DNA of 40,622 nt from an uncultured Ruminococcus sp. (GTDB lineage: Bacteria; Bacillota; Clostridia; Oscillospirales; Ruminococcaceae). A program made the position numbers and the translations under genes. This document shows positions 40,556 through 40,622 of the stretch, one piece after another. Where the stretch lies: positions 1 through 40,622 of the forward strand of contig UQYK01000015.1 of the NCBI GenBank assembly GCA_900545285.1, given 5' to 3'. How positions within the stretch are numbered: position 1 is the first letter of the stretch; the number at the start of each line of letters is the position of its first letter. The notes beneath the pieces were generated by a model. The model was not told the origin of the DNA. It saw nothing but the letters and a program-made list of their open reading frames with translations, and did not search any database.

Positions 40556-40622
40556 CTCATGCGTTTAAGAACCTGTCTTCATAAGAAATATATGTGGATT
40601 TTCGAGCATAATTTTGTTGCAG

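Overview
The window comes from a Gram-positive gut bacterium of the Clostridia, most likely a cellulosome-forming Ruminococcus of the R. champanellensis/R. flavefaciens type. The evidence is a secreted GH44 glycanase ending in a type I dockerin, Firmicute-style AGGAGG ribosome binding sites and promoters, an Agr quorum-sensing locus, and a Tn1549/Tn916-like conjugative element. The genus is an inference from gene content.

From 1 to 5,311 (all minus strand) lies a complete Agr peptide quorum-sensing locus followed by a very large secreted RHS-type protein that runs off the left edge of the window. The order of transcription is agrA-agrC, terminator, a promoter carrying two perfect LytTR-type boxes 21 bp apart, agrD (only 50 codons), agrB, terminator, then the RHS gene. 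The RHS gene is open to base 1; it has a signal sequence, EF-hand/dockerin-like calcium loops and the start of an RHS core. Any toxin or tip domain lies outside the window.

From 5,423 to 6,816 a tyrosine recombinase is enclosed by a perfect 19-bp inverted repeat. The enclosed segment also holds a strong outward-facing promoter. At present this promoter points at a terminator; if the segment were inverted it would point at agrA. The cassette may be an invertible switch, the integrase of the conjugative element, or both.

From about 6.8 to 30.5 kb is one long minus-strand conjugation operon of an integrative conjugative element (ICE). It starts at about 30.48 kb with a promoter followed at once by a terminator hairpin (probable attenuator). 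It then encodes accessory proteins (DUF6329-like, DUF4314, cytosine methyltransferase, BRO antirepressor, DUF3789, adenine methyltransferase), a 1,463-residue NlpC/P60-CnaB surface adhesin with its own class B sortase, and the type IV secretion genes (VirB2-like, primase-like, VirD4, VirB6, PrgI, VirB4, NlpC/P60 hydrolase). After these come an ArdA-like protein, DUF6103, a likely oriT, a relaxosome accessory protein and a MobP-type relaxase fused to Sel1-like repeats.

From 30.6 kb to the end is chromosomal backbone, visibly richer in G+C: a tRNA-like fragment (possible attachment remnant), tRNA-Ala(GGC), tRNA-Arg(CCT), pyrE, a WYL regulator, an HxlR regulator, a small acidic protein, the GH44-dockerin enzyme, an AraC regulator, and the divergent Leloir genes galK and galT. 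The outer left boundary of the ICE cannot be fixed from this window, so the agr-RHS locus may be either ICE cargo or chromosomal.
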